Positions 9,165 through 18,203 of a stretch of DNA of 64,000 nucleotides are shown here, piece by piece. Position numbers and translations under genes: made by a program. The DNA is from Antitrichia curtipendula. Its lineage: Eukaryota > Streptophyta > Bryopsida > Hypnales > Leucodontaceae. Location of the stretch: positions 34,448,322 through 34,512,321 of the forward strand of contig OX579638.1 in assembly GCA_951230915.1 (NCBI GenBank), in the 5' to 3' direction. Under the pieces are notes generated by a model. That model had not been told where the DNA came from. It was given only the letters and a program-made list of their open reading frames with translations, and made no database searches. Position 1 is the first letter of the stretch. The number at the start of each line of letters is the position of its first letter.

Positions 9165-9701
9165 TCAAGTATATGAAGCCAAGCTTTGGTTGATGACTTC
9201 AATCTGAGCTGTAGAAATCTTGATCCTACATTCGCGAGTATCTCTTCTGTTCAGGGACTTCCATGCTGTCATCAAAGCGTTTGCTTCCTCCCAAAGAGGT
9301 GGTTCGGTTTCATCAACCTTCCAACGTAGACCTCTTTTGCTGTCCCATCCTGTATAGAAATCTCGAACATTTTGATTCTTTGATGTCGGACAAAAGTATT
9401 GAATGAGCACGCAATTCGACTTCTCAGGATTGCAATTCGGATCGGACAACGCCCTAGCAATCCAAACTGGTTGACTTTCACCATCTGCAGGTCGAACTGC
9501 AACAAAGTATCCTTCGTAGAGATCCCGCGCCACCCTGAAGGATGGTTGTAGGCGATCCCTCAAAGGCCCAACATAAGCATCATCCACACCATATTCTTCA
9601 AGGTCCTCGCCATCTTCGTCTAATTGATCTGCTTCTGTTGCTTGTACACGAGTAGTTGGCCAGAACCCGTCTTTCAAAACAGTGGACAATGGTAGTGGCT
9701 C
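9165..9701 (-). pseudogene. C-terminal part of the DUF7869-type protein, beyond an in-frame TAG
   Basis: This 178-codon continuation is in the same frame as the upstream exon and is separated from it only by TAG at 9702-9704. It contains a compact beta-rich module (GYFVAVRPADGESQPVWIAR, then CVLIQYFCPTS, then DFYTGWDSKRGLRWKVDE, then PPLWEEANALMTAWKS) and ends with TGA at 9165-9167. I recall similar C-terminal modules in transposase-like plant proteins. There is no nearby ATG (only a TTG at 9687-9689), so it would be made only by readthrough, editing or splicing around the TAG. TAG here lies in CTGTAG, one C-to-T change from CTGCAG, a CHG methylation site. The simplest view is a recent nonsense mutation. 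Confidence 0.65.
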
Positions 9702-11633
9702 CTACAGAGCAACCTTCACACCATACCAATAGCGCACAACTGGCTCGTAGCGTCTACGACATTCTCCAGTGACGTCTGCATTGCATAGATTCTCCCAATA
9801 CTTTACGAATCCAGACACACCTTTCACAATGTCTTCTACGCCTTTCATTGCCTTTTGTGGAACTGACAACGGTACACCGTGCGGCCATTGACTTCGCCCT
9901 TCAGCGTCTTCTTTCCACAACTTAATCCCTCCACCATCCTTGTCCAACCAATCTTCATCTGTACACTTCAATTTGTACTTCATGATTGGACAACCCGCCG
10001 AATCTAGATAGAACTTCACTTGTTGTGGTCTTAAATGTCCTATGAGAATCTCATCGCCGTCCATCCATTTATCAGCAATGAAACCCTTGAAATCGGGCAC
10101 CTCTTCTATGAGATGAGGGATAGTAGGAATGGACTCTATATCCATGAAGGACTTCATGAGGGCCGGGATTGTTGGGAAGTTCTCCTTCTTCAAGAGCATG
10201 CTCCATCTTCCAAACAACACATCAATATCATCATGCGTATGACCCACAATCATGAAGTTCACATACACTTCTCGAAAGATCTTGTTCGCAACAAGAAGAG
10301 ACCAAAAACACAAAACATATCTGTTCTTGTTGTCGCCTGTGGCATTGTCCATTTGCACATTGAGAATAGGGGGCAAAGGTGTTGCTGGAACTAAGTTGAT
10401 TGGCGGTGAAGGAAGTGAATTTTCGCACATCTCAGCTCCCTTCAACACTGCACGAAACAAATTGGTGGACCCCAAACCCACAAGCAACTGCCGAGAAGAA
10501 GACTTGGGAGGCAACTCCAAATCTCGCAACAACTTTGCCATGGAGCCAATGGTGTAGTTCGAATCATGTGTGAATAGATCCAAGCCATAATGTGCGTAAC
10601 GCACATCTCCATGACCATGCGCAATCATGCCCGTGACAGACACAGGCAACTTCACTAGACCATCCACATCTTTACTCTTGTAGGAGAAGACTGGACAAGC
10701 TGTTTTTGCGTGGTCCATTTTGTCATGCATGATTGTGAGGCACTCGTGCGGTGAAGTAAGTGATCGGTAGCGGTTTGCATAGTACAACTCTCGATGAGCA
10801 CGAGCAATTGCTAGATGTTTGTCCAACCTCTGTGACCACTTCAAAGCAGTGACAGACCTAGCAAGAGCACGCCTCCTAACCTCTTGCAATTTGTCACAAG
10901 TAGCGTACCGTGCAAAATTGTCCCCTGGTTTCTTCACCTCATACTCTGGAAATGCTGAACATCTAATCTTGTTCAAGTTTGAAATTGAAACCTCCTTCAA
11001 CCCAAAAGCAGCATTTGCTTCGTTGAGTTCTTTCATTTTACCCTTCCACTGGAACGTGGAGGGGAGAATCATGGATACAACCTTTTCTCCCGACTTCAGC
11101 GTCTTCGTACGATGTGGCATGTGATCCGCCTCTTTCTCTAGGATGCATTTCAATGTTGCAGTAGCTTGTTGAGTGTGCTTCCTTGGCTTCACCAATCCTT
11201 TGTTGCCGTGCTCCATTGCTTCCTGTCCAACCTTCATGTACGTTTGGTAGCGGAAGAAGGTGGATTCTAGGACCCCTGAAATATGCATCCATGCTCGCAT
11301 GCACACCGGTATCTCTTCAATTGTTACCATTCTTCTTCCACGTTGGTCAAGATGGGTTTGTTTGTGCACTTCCGTTTTCATAAAGGCTCTGTGCTTGAAG
11401 GTTGAGTTCTGGTACATGCGTTCACGAAAGGCTTGTATCTTATCTCTGGGGAATGGCTGAACACAATTCAGCCGACAACATACTTTGCTGGACACTAAGT
11501 TGATGGAATCTTGAGTGAATAGTTCCTTCGTTCTTGCAGTAGTCTCGCGGGGCGGATTTCGGATGGTACTTGTATACCAAAAATGTGAGTGTTTTAATCT
11601 CCCCCCTTCAGAGGTAAAACGTACATACAGGTT
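9702..11633 (-). CDS. DUF7869-type, transposase-like protein, exon 2
   Basis: The long exon is open from a probable splice acceptor (ATACTGCTAG just 5' of 11633) to TAG at 9702-9704, giving 643 codons. A Cys-rich start (VCCRLNCVQPF) leads into a central region with three acidic clusters like an RNase H-fold transposase: HDKMDHAK (about residue 330), QMDNATGDNKNRY (about 453) and VGHTHDDIDVLFGR (about 490). The last two are the signature I associate with DUF7869 proteins, which are common in bryophytes, other plants, animals and oomycetes and thought to derive from DNA transposons. No terminal inverted repeats were found around it, so an immobile or domesticated copy is possible. Reading it alone from GTG at 11493-11495 is unlikely; the frame stays open up to 11633 without an ATG. 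Numbering assumes joining to the exon at 12379-12450. Confidence 0.75.
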   Translation of the reverse strand, partial: NLYVRFTSEGGRLKHSHFWYTSTIRNPPRETTARTKELFTQDSINLVSSKVCCRLNCVQPFPRDKIQAFRERMYQNSTFKHRAFMKTEVHKQTHLDQRGRRMVTIEEIPVCMRAWMHISGVLESTFFRYQTYMKVGQEAMEHGNKGLVKPRKHTQQATATLKCILEKEADHMPHRTKTLKSGEKVVSMILPSTFQWKGKMKELNEANAAFGLKEVSISNLNKIRCSAFPEYEVKKPGDNFARYATCDKLQEVRRRALARSVTALKWSQRLDKHLAIARAHRELYYANRYRSLTSPHECLTIMHDKMDHAKTACPVFSYKSKDVDGLVKLPVSVTGMIAHGHGDVRYAHYGLDLFTHDSNYTIGSMAKLLRDLELPPKSSSRQLLVGLGSTNLFRAVLKGAEMCENSLPSPPINLVPATPLPPILNVQMDNATGDNKNRYVLCFWSLLVANKIFREVYVNFMIVGHTHDDIDVLFGRWSMLLKKENFPTIPALMKSFMDIESIPTIPHLIEEVPDFKGFIADKWMDGDEILIGHLRPQQVKFYLDSAGCPIMKYKLKCTDEDWLDKDGGGIKLWKEDAEGRSQWPHGVPLSVPQKAMKGVEDIVKGVSGFVKYWENLCNADVTGECRRRYEPVVRYWYGVKVAL

Positions 11634-12378
11634 CTAGCAGTATAAGATGTAATTTCTAAGGGGTTGAAATTAACTTAGTGTTCTTTGGCCTTCCAAGCAA
11701 TGGACACTTTGTTATGTTGATTTTACCTAATTTAAATGCTTCAAAACACACTAATAGTTAACAAATAAAGGTTGTTAAGGGTTAATTAAATGCGATTAAA
11801 CTTCTAGCTAAACTAAAATTCTACCTAATCTAAATCAAAGAATACAATTTGCTCTTTCCGAAATGGTAAAGCAAGTTGGATTCTGATATTCCTAGCAAAA
11901 GTTATGCGTGGATGAAATTTGGTCCTAATTCTATCCTAAAAACTTCATCCGTCAACTAAAAATAGCAAAATAATGTGAAATAAATCTAAATTTCAGGGTT
12001 AAGAGGTTGGTTAAGATAACTAATGGAATTTTGAGAAAAAACCTAATTTTAACCTATTTCGGAATTTTCATCCAATATTTAGGTCAAATCTTCATCCACA
12101 CTTTTATCCTTTCAAATTAAAGTAATTTTAAAAGTAAAAGGTGGATTTGAAATCTTCAAAAGATTCTCTAAAAGATTATAGTTTCAAAAAATTCCCTAGT
12201 TGTTCCTTGAGAATATTCCTAATTGTTATTAGATGAACTCCAATTCTAAGTTACTAATCTAAGTTCAATGATTCGTAAATTCTAACTAGCTATCGGGGCT
12301 CTTAATTGTTAATTTTGGTTTTCAAAAATCTAATCTAAAGAATGAAAAGAAAAGTCAAATGAATGTTGGAAATCATAC
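11634..12378 (-). other. Intron of the DUF7869-type gene (inferred)
   Basis: The 745-bp interval is strongly AT-rich with no open frame. On the minus strand it starts GTATGATT after GAG and ends CTGCTAG. Both flanking exons are in phase 0. The match of donor, acceptor, composition and phase supports the call; no transcript is available. Confidence 0.6.
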
Positions 12379-12450
12379 CTCGGTATCAAAAACGTCAACC
12401 GTTCCGTCGTTGCAATACACGATCATGATCGTCTCCTCGTGGTCTCCCAT
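12379..12450 (-). CDS. DUF7869-type gene, exon 1 with start codon
   Basis: A 24-codon exon begins at ATG 12448-12450 with A at -3 and G at +4. The peptide starts MGDHEETIMIVYCNDG and ends VDVFDTE. It is GC-richer than its AT-rich surroundings and finishes at a good donor (GAG/GTATGA) in phase 0, matching the phase-0 acceptor at 11634. A second ATG ten bases upstream is in another frame. The joined protein would be 667 residues to the TAG, or about 846 through it. Confidence 0.55.
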
Positions 12451-13400
12451 CGTCTTTCATGAATCAAGCCATTTTAGTTAAATTTGAGTCAATTGTTGTT
12501 GAGTTGTAATTCTAAAACCTATCTAAAAGTCAAGTTTTGTTAGTTTTGGCAATTGAAAATAATCCTTTGGTTTTACGGATTTAAATTAAATGATAAATTT
12601 AATTCAATTTTCCCAAGTTTTCGATGAATAGTAGTTTTATTCAATTGCCAATTGTTTAATAGTTATTTTGTTAAATATTCCAAGATATTAGTTGGTGTTT
12701 GTTTGTATCTATTTGGCTTATTAGGCCTAATAAAACAAAACCCAAACAACAAAACAAACAACTAATTTGTCTTTGGAATCCTAATTAATAACTAAAACCA
12801 ACCAAATGAATAGTAATCTAATAAAATAAGCTAAAATAATCAAAACAAATCTATCGATGAATAGTAAAAGGAATTTTGCAATCCAAACAATCTAACGTCA
12901 ATAGTAAGATGTTAACGAAAAGAATAGAATAATCAAAACAATCCAAAATTCAATAGTAAGATACTAACGAAAAGAATAGAATAATCAAAACAATCCAAAA
13001 TTCAATAGTAAGATACTAACGAAAAAAATAGAATAATAAAAACAATCCAAATTTCAATAGTAAGATACTAACCTTAATTCCTTTTATATTTCGTCCTCCC
13101 TTGTTAACCTTCTTATGATCTCGCTTTCTTCCACTTCTTATGATGTTGTTGTTGTTGAATTCTTGGCTATGGCATTTGAGAGAATTTGAGAGATCTTAGA
13201 GACGTGAGGAACGGTTAGTTCAACACTCGTAGTGTTCAATTTTCCCCCAAAAAACAAAATGTTGAGCGTGGCAACAACCGCCTATGCTTTGAATCAAATT
13301 AGAATTTTGTTGTCAATATATTGGAATTGTTTGATGATGGTTCAATTCAGCACTTGGTACACTCCGTTCAACTTAAACACCCTCAGTCCTTTGCATTCAG
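12451..13400. other. AT-rich 5' region of the DUF7869-type gene
   Basis: Non-coding on both strands, with long A/T-rich stretches. It contains the 52-bp tandem repeats listed separately. It would include the 5' UTR and promoter of the minus-strand gene; no TATA box was confidently placed. Confidence 0.45.
12899..13080. repeat. Tandem repeat, 52-bp unit, about 3.5 copies
   Basis: CAATAGTAAGAT begins copies at 12899, 12951, 13003 and 13055, exactly 52 bp apart. Copies 2 and 3 are nearly identical; the fourth is partial. It lies about 450 bp upstream of the start codon of the minus-strand transposase-like gene. Confidence 0.95.
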
Positions 13401-13730
13401 AACCCCCAATCCTCGCAGTTGGAATCCCCCAGTCGCCCTTGTCAGCCCAACTGTCCCGTCATGCCGAACCCCGCAGTGCCACGTGGCGAGGCGCGACTCG
13501 CTGTCGCAATCACGACCCTTTCGTTCGGCCGCAAACTCCCAACCAGCGGTCGCCGACAGCCCCGTTGCGGGTTCGTTCTGGTCGCAGACTCCCAACCAGC
13601 AGTTGCCGGCAGATTTCGTCTCCTCCTTCTGTCCGTCCAGCTACTCCGTCCGACTTTTGTTCGTCATTCTTTGGCCGTTCTTGCTCTCTTTGTAGTGTTG
13701 GCTGCTTCTTAATTCTGGACCCTCTTCCAC
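13401..13730. promoter_or_regulatory. GC-rich island with G-box and an internal duplication
   Basis: This C-rich, CpG-containing stretch stands out from about 30% GC surroundings. A G-box CACGTG lies at 13480-13485 within GCCACGTGGC, the bZIP/bHLH core used in ABA and light responses. A diverged block starting TTCGTT occurs at 13520 and again at 13572, sharing CTCCCAACCAGC. Several overlapping frames are open on both strands simply because stops are rare in GC-rich DNA, so no CDS is called. It may be a promoter island or a remnant of inserted DNA. Confidence 0.4.
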
Positions 13731-13907
13731 GTACTCAAACAAAAAGAGGGGAGAAATTAGCGGGGGTTTTGGACCTTAATAGGTTCCAAAAAAGAATCTT
13801 TTTTCACTAATTCCTTATGGGGAAGTAAAAGCTTTGCCGTGCGGGGGCAACCCCAGAATAAAACTGACGTATACGAAGAAACAATGTGATTTTGAATTTT
13901 TAAATGT

Positions 13908-14032
13908 TAAAGGAGGTACACATGACAGTGTTTAACCGAACATTAGAAACGAATCTTCCAAAATATCAAGGTCAAGGTCAATCAATTAATTGCTAAAGGA
14001 GGTACACATGAAAGTGTTTAACCGAACATTAG
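13908..14032 (+). repeat. 39-bp direct repeat carrying Shine-Dalgarno-like sequence and ATG
   Basis: Copies at 13908-13946 and 13994-14032 differ at one base, 86 bp apart. Each reads TAAAGGAGGTACACATG and then opens a short frame starting M(T/K)VFNRTL. The first is 24 codons (13922-13996) and its TAA overlaps the second AAAGGAGG. The second is 20 codons (14008-14070). The second copy is also enclosed by a perfect 11-bp inverted repeat (13986-13996 and 14029-14039). A ribosome site of this kind has no role in nuclear translation, so I call only the repeat. Confidence 0.85.
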
Positions 14033-14083
14033 CAATTAAACCTCAAATTCCGTTATACAACGAATTTTGAGTAGGAAATTAGT

Positions 14084-14131
14084 CTAAAATACTTTTGGCA
14101 AGGTCAAGCCTCGCCGCTTTAAGTATTTTAG
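14084..14131. repeat. Inverted repeat, 11-bp arms
   Basis: CTAAAATACTT (14084-14094) and AAGTATTTTAG (14121-14131) are perfect inverted copies around a GC-richer 26-nt loop. It follows directly on the 39-bp duplication and may belong to the same decayed element. Confidence 0.6.
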
Positions 14132-14334
14132 TATTAAATGCGTTCACGTGCTACAATGAATTAGTATTCAAGTAATCTTAAGCAAAGAATCAAAGTTTTG
14201 GGGCTTTCAACCTCCAAATTCAAAAGGAAAGCAATATGTTTTGAAGGGACCCTCTAGTCCTTCAAAACACAAGAGAATTAGTGAAGAATGCAAAGAATTA
14301 GAAGGAATTAGCCAATTTTTGGCTTAAAAGTGCT

Positions 14335-14408
14335 CCAACAACGTGTTGGTAGCACAGCAGAGCAACAATAAAGAAATGAAAATAAGGGTTGGTCTGACAA
14401 CGTGTCAG
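14335..14408. repeat. Pair of 15-bp palindromes with matching arm changes
   Basis: CCAACA-ACG-TGTTGG (14335-14349) and CTGACA-ACG-TGTCAG (14394-14408) lie 59 bp apart. The two sites differ at two positions in each arm and both pairs of changes preserve the symmetry. The shared core is ACAACGTGT. Confidence 0.7.
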
Positions 14409-16108
14409 TACCAAGAAAGCTGAGGGTTTGGAAATAAGAATGAGGGTACCAGCAACCTCGAGGGGAGGCCTTTTATACTCGAGCCAAGCCCTCCCCGGTA
14501 AGTTGTCGGTTAAAAAACGTTTAACTAACTACCTAATTAAATTCTAAACTATTACGAGATATTTTGCATTTAATCTTTGTTTAATGGGAAGGAAGGTTCT
14601 CAAGCAAGTTCCTTGGAGGCTCTAATTAGCCTTGGAATCTTGCCTAAATCAAATCCTTGATTTTCTCCAAAGATTTTATGAAAATAACCCTAACTAACCT
14701 AGATATTTTGCAATTTAATCCTAGGTCAATTCCAAATATTCTTAGTTTAATCTAAATTGGCTTTTAAAGGAAAGATTTGACATCTTAACTAAATCCAATC
14801 TTCAATTTTCACCAAGATATTTTGTTAATTAACCTCAAATTACTACGAATTACTCTAAAAAAGTCAAACTAAGAGCTGACCCTGTCTATCTTTTAGGGAA
14901 AAACTCCAAATTGAAAACCGATTGCGCCATCGCGTTCAGAAGACCCCAATTAGTCTAGAGGACCCCCCTACCCCTTCTTCCAAGCTGTAAATATTTGTAA
15001 AAACCACTAATGGTAATTCTAGAAAAAAGTCAAAATCCCAACTAATGGAATTTGAGTTTCCTGAGGAAACTAATTGGCTAGGGTTGCTTGGAAGGTTTGT
15101 GATAGTAAGAAAACATTCCTTGTCTGCAACATTCGGACATCACTAGCCCCTGGCTCGCCGGTCAACCCGCCGTCGTGTTGTAAATTCTTGTTAAATTTGA
15201 TGTTGTTGCCGATTCGGGTACTTCTGACTATCAGAAAGTCTTCAAACTTGACAGGTCGCTTATCTAATACATAAAACTCTAATCTAATTTTTAGTGAGAT
15301 TTTACCGCACTCTGGATAATTTCTAAGAAATTACCATCAGTTTCAAAGGCGGTTGACTTCCCATGAAGTCATCGTGGAGTTTCGTAAAATCCCGAAACTT
15401 TTGGACAATCTTTTGGGAAGTGTCCAAAGGCCAAGGGCAAAACCAAACCTCCAACAAGGATGCTAATTTTAGCAATTCCTTAATAATTTCCGCCCGAGGG
15501 GAAATTATTCTGGTACCAGGGTTGTTGTAGATGATTAGCTCCGCTGTTGATCTCTTGGCATGCTTTTACCCTAAAAGCACCTTTCTGTAAGCTCCAATCA
15601 CCTCGCCTTTCTTCTACTTTGCATTCTGATTCATATTCTTCAACATTTATAGGTCTTCATGTAACTAATCTATATTCTACATGAATTGGATCGAGATACT
15701 TCTAAACCTTGATATAGATTCTTACACTTTAGCCAGGATGTCACATGTATTCACATATCAAGTGTTACATGGACAAGACACTAGAACTGACTAACTCTCA
15801 CTTCATCACATCTCTCTAATACGTTAATATGGACTCTAAGACACTGAACTTAAGACATAAACATAGAAAAGCATAGTATTTTGTGCTTTCCATGAATTTA
15901 GGAAGGTTCCTCACTAATCTGGTAGGGACTTCTACCAAACTCCTCTCAACTACTAATTCATGCTATTTTGCGTGAATTAACACTAAAAACTAACAGTAAA
16001 TCGCGAAAAATAAATCCAGAGCTTCAAGTGTTAACTTGAGGGCTCACAGCGAGCAGACGTTGAAGATGGTGGATTTAGGAGAGCCGCTTGGAGGCAATTG
16101 AAATTATC
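14409..16108. other. Non-coding region, probably decayed mobile DNA
   Basis: No supported gene. The phrase AGATATTTTG followed by an AT-rich tail recurs near 14553, 14701 and 14816, hinting at diverged repeats. GC-richer short patches (about 14900-14990, 15140-15180) resemble broken coding DNA but have no recognisable domain. A GC-richer stretch at 16030-16100, open on the minus strand, may be a downstream exon of the next gene. Confidence 0.4.
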
Positions 16109-16537
16109 TCAAGCCTCATGATCACGTAGACTGGCCCCACGGCAATGGACTAAATGAATAGGCCAAGCAAGTAGCAAGCACTCTCGTTCTTTTGGCAAGT
16201 CATTCTCAGAAAATGTCTTGGAAATGTGCACAACTACATGAGTGTCTCCAAGAGGACCACTGACACCAAGAACAAGGTTAGAGTTCACACTATGGCAAGT
16301 ACCTTGACCAACGAGCAGGCCGGCTTCATTGTACAGAGTTACAACCCGAGTATTCCAGAGCCTACGCGGAAGACCTTCACAATCTGGGACGTTAGTATTT
16401 ATTCCATCCGCATTCAGGAATTCATCGTCTGACGACTCCGACAATAAGACCTCATGTTCTCGCGGATAGTACTCATCGTCCGATGAATCTATCATGTCCA
16501 CTGGGTCTGCCGAGGAATCCATTGCATCTGAGGACAT
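16109..16537 (-). CDS. Acidic protein with a DUF8039-like domain, transposon-associated
   Basis: 142 codons from ATG at 16535-16537 to TGA. Residues 1-45 are Ser/Asp/Glu-rich with repeated SSDDE motifs, typical of casein kinase 2 sites. Residues about 68-135 (VTLYNEAGLLVGQG, then PLGDTHVVVHISKTF, then LPKERECLLLAWPIHLVHC) follow the pattern I recall for DUF8039: a small beta-rich module ending in WPxHLV, found in plant proteins linked to CACTA/EnSpm-type transposons. No catalytic transposase is present nearby, so this is either an accessory protein, the first exon of a longer gene (a possible donor GTGATC occurs near the end of the frame), or a fragment. The palindrome array starts 82 bp upstream of its ATG. 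Confidence 0.5.
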   Translation of the reverse strand: MSSDAMDSSADPVDMIDSSDDEYYPREHEVLLSESSDDEFLNADGINTNVPDCEGLPRRLWNTRVVTLYNEAGLLVGQGTCHSVNSNLVLGVSGPLGDTHVVVHISKTFSENDLPKERECLLLAWPIHLVHCRGASLRDHEA

Positions 16538-16618
16538 ATCAATATTGTAGGTGGTAAATCAAAGTAATCAAGATAAACTGCTTGTAGTGTAAGAGGTAAA
16601 ACTGACAAGACAAATGTA

Positions 16619-17298
16619 AGCTCGAGTCGACCTTAGAGTTCATAATATGCAACTACCTTCAAGTAGGAAGGTACCAAAACTGTGACAAGTACAGTTCATA
16701 CGTAATATATTGAAAGACAACAGAAATAGTTATTCTATACAAATTTACCAATGCTAATTAGGTCGACTCGAGCTGAATGCTCCCATCCAAAAAACGAAGT
16801 AAATTACAAGACTATGACGCTCTCAATAACAAGACAAGACTCAGACCTCAACAGCTTCATTATCAGGTCGAGTCGACCTAAACTGAATGTATAACTTACA
16901 CTGAATTCATTTCCAACAAATGATATTTCTAGGCTAAATTTAGATGGCCCCAAGTCAGTCACTGCATTAAGTTTGCTTCAATTCATGTGACAGACATTAC
17001 TCCAATTTAAACCATTCAGGTCGAGTCGACCTAATAATTAAATTATAGAATATTGTATGCACATATGAACGAAACATATGACGGATCGCGTTCACGATAA
17101 ACGAAAAGAATCCACCAACCACATACTGTTCCCCGTTTTAGATCGACTCGACCTAAATTGATGAGGTTATCATGTTATTCCGAAGGGGGGATATCATGTC
17201 TATTTAGGTCGGACCGACCTGAAAAGTGAAATACCGCATTCTAAATCATGAACAGAGAGAATACATTACTCATTATATTATTCAGGTCGGCTCAACCT
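16619..17298. repeat. Array of seven 15-bp palindromes, consensus AGGTCGAGTCGACCT
   Basis: Sites are at 16619-16633, 16760-16774, 16865-16879, 17018-17032, 17140-17154, 17206-17220 and 17284-17298, spaced 66-153 bp. The third and fourth are identical (AGGTCGAGTCGACCT). The first and second are exact inverted copies of each other (AGCTCGAGTCGACCT). The others vary mainly in the centre and keep AGGTC/GACCT ends. Flanks also tend to symmetry (TTCAGG...CCTGAA, TTAGG...CCTAA). The DNA between sites is unique and AT-rich. Such spacing resembles subterminal transposase-binding motifs of CACTA elements, or an operator array upstream of the minus-strand gene at 16537. Confidence 0.85.
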
Positions 17299-18174
17299 GA
17301 ATGGCTCCGAACATTACGGGGTTATTTGATTACGAGACACTTATATCTCATTCCGTGTTTTACGGCGGTAAAATAGGGACCACATTCACACTGACTTCTT
17401 CAGTGCTTAACGAAACTTATCATTGGTCTACAGCGATTACTAACAACCATCTCCGCGCAACACAAGAGTATCGACCTACTAAACTGAACAAGTCCTGCGC
17501 ACGATCCGGAGTGTACATCTTTGTCTTCATGACAATAACTAATGGACTAAAAATCCTACGAATTAACTACTGAGTCGATGAAGACGTACTTAGAACCCAA
17601 GCGCCTTAGATCGCACTGAACCGTTGAGTAAGCAAAAACCCTGCACGCAGAACACTTGAATGACTGTCAATAACAAAGCTGAAACAAGTGCCCACGAACA
17701 AGGACAGCTTGCGCTCGGAGGTGCAGTGTCAAGCGAATGAGAAAGAAAATACCCTAAACCGGACGTGGGCAACATCCGACAACTTCTTGGCGGGAATGGG
17801 AGGGCGGGAAGCAGAGTACATAATTTTTGAAATCACACACGTCATGCATGAAGTCGCGGGCATGTACTTGGACTTAGATGCATGCACTAGTATTTGCGGA
17901 CTACAACAAACGGACAGCTGGTGGCATTAATGTGATCCGCTGAATTTAGGTGGCTGCATGTTTTGTAGATTTGTTCTCTATAAAATAAAGTCATACGAAC
18001 ACGACACGGCGTAAAGGCAGGGGGGTCAATTATTTAATTCTTATTTAGACTTGTTCCAGCAGCATCAAATGTGGGAAATGCCTTCCAGAGGGCCAAAGTC
18101 AACAGATTCTCTCGCTCGTCACCACCCTGAACTCTGGAGTTTTAAACGTTTCATACATTGATTTTTTTGCAGAC
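17299..18174. other. Intergenic region between palindrome array and satellite edge
   Basis: A 90-codon plus-strand frame (17301-17573) begins three bases after the last palindrome, but its residue composition shows no domain or clear codon bias. I do not call it. Another frame at 17688-17930 is equally unsupported. A good TATA sequence (CTCTATAAAATAA) lies at 17979-17987. Confidence 0.4.
17979..17987 (+). promoter_or_regulatory. Possible TATA box facing the satellite array
   Basis: TATAAAATA matches the plant TATA consensus closely and is in a GC-mixed context. It points toward the array about 880 bp away. No coding sequence follows, so if active it would drive a non-coding transcript. AT-rich chance match is possible. 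Confidence 0.25.
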
Positions 18175-18203
18175 TTAGGGTTTAGGGTTTAGGGTTTAGG
18201 GTT
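18175..18203 (+). repeat. Interstitial telomeric repeat tract (TTTAGGG)n
   Basis: TTAGGG followed by three perfect TTTAGGG units and a partial one, the Arabidopsis-type plant telomere repeat. It lies 662 bp outside the satellite edge. Too short for a chromosome end; it could mark a repaired break, a past terminal rearrangement or a telomerase-captured junction. Confidence 0.85.

Noticed and set aside
10035..11460. Plus-strand and alternative minus-strand frames inside the DUF7869-type exon
   Set aside because: Shadows of the 643-codon coding frame; none has a domain of its own.
11493..11495. GTG as the start codon of the transposase-like protein
   Set aside because: The frame is open for 46 more codons upstream to a splice acceptor, and an ATG exon of matching phase exists at 12379-12450.
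13232..13810. 192-codon plus-strand frame and its overlapping neighbours
   Set aside because: Several frames on both strands are open together over a GC-rich patch; the residues are Pro/Ser/Arg-rich with no domain. Openness is explained by composition.
17301..17573. 90-codon plus-strand frame right after the last palindrome
   Set aside because: No recognised motif, ordinary chance length, no splice or codon-use support. Its position is suggestive but not enough.
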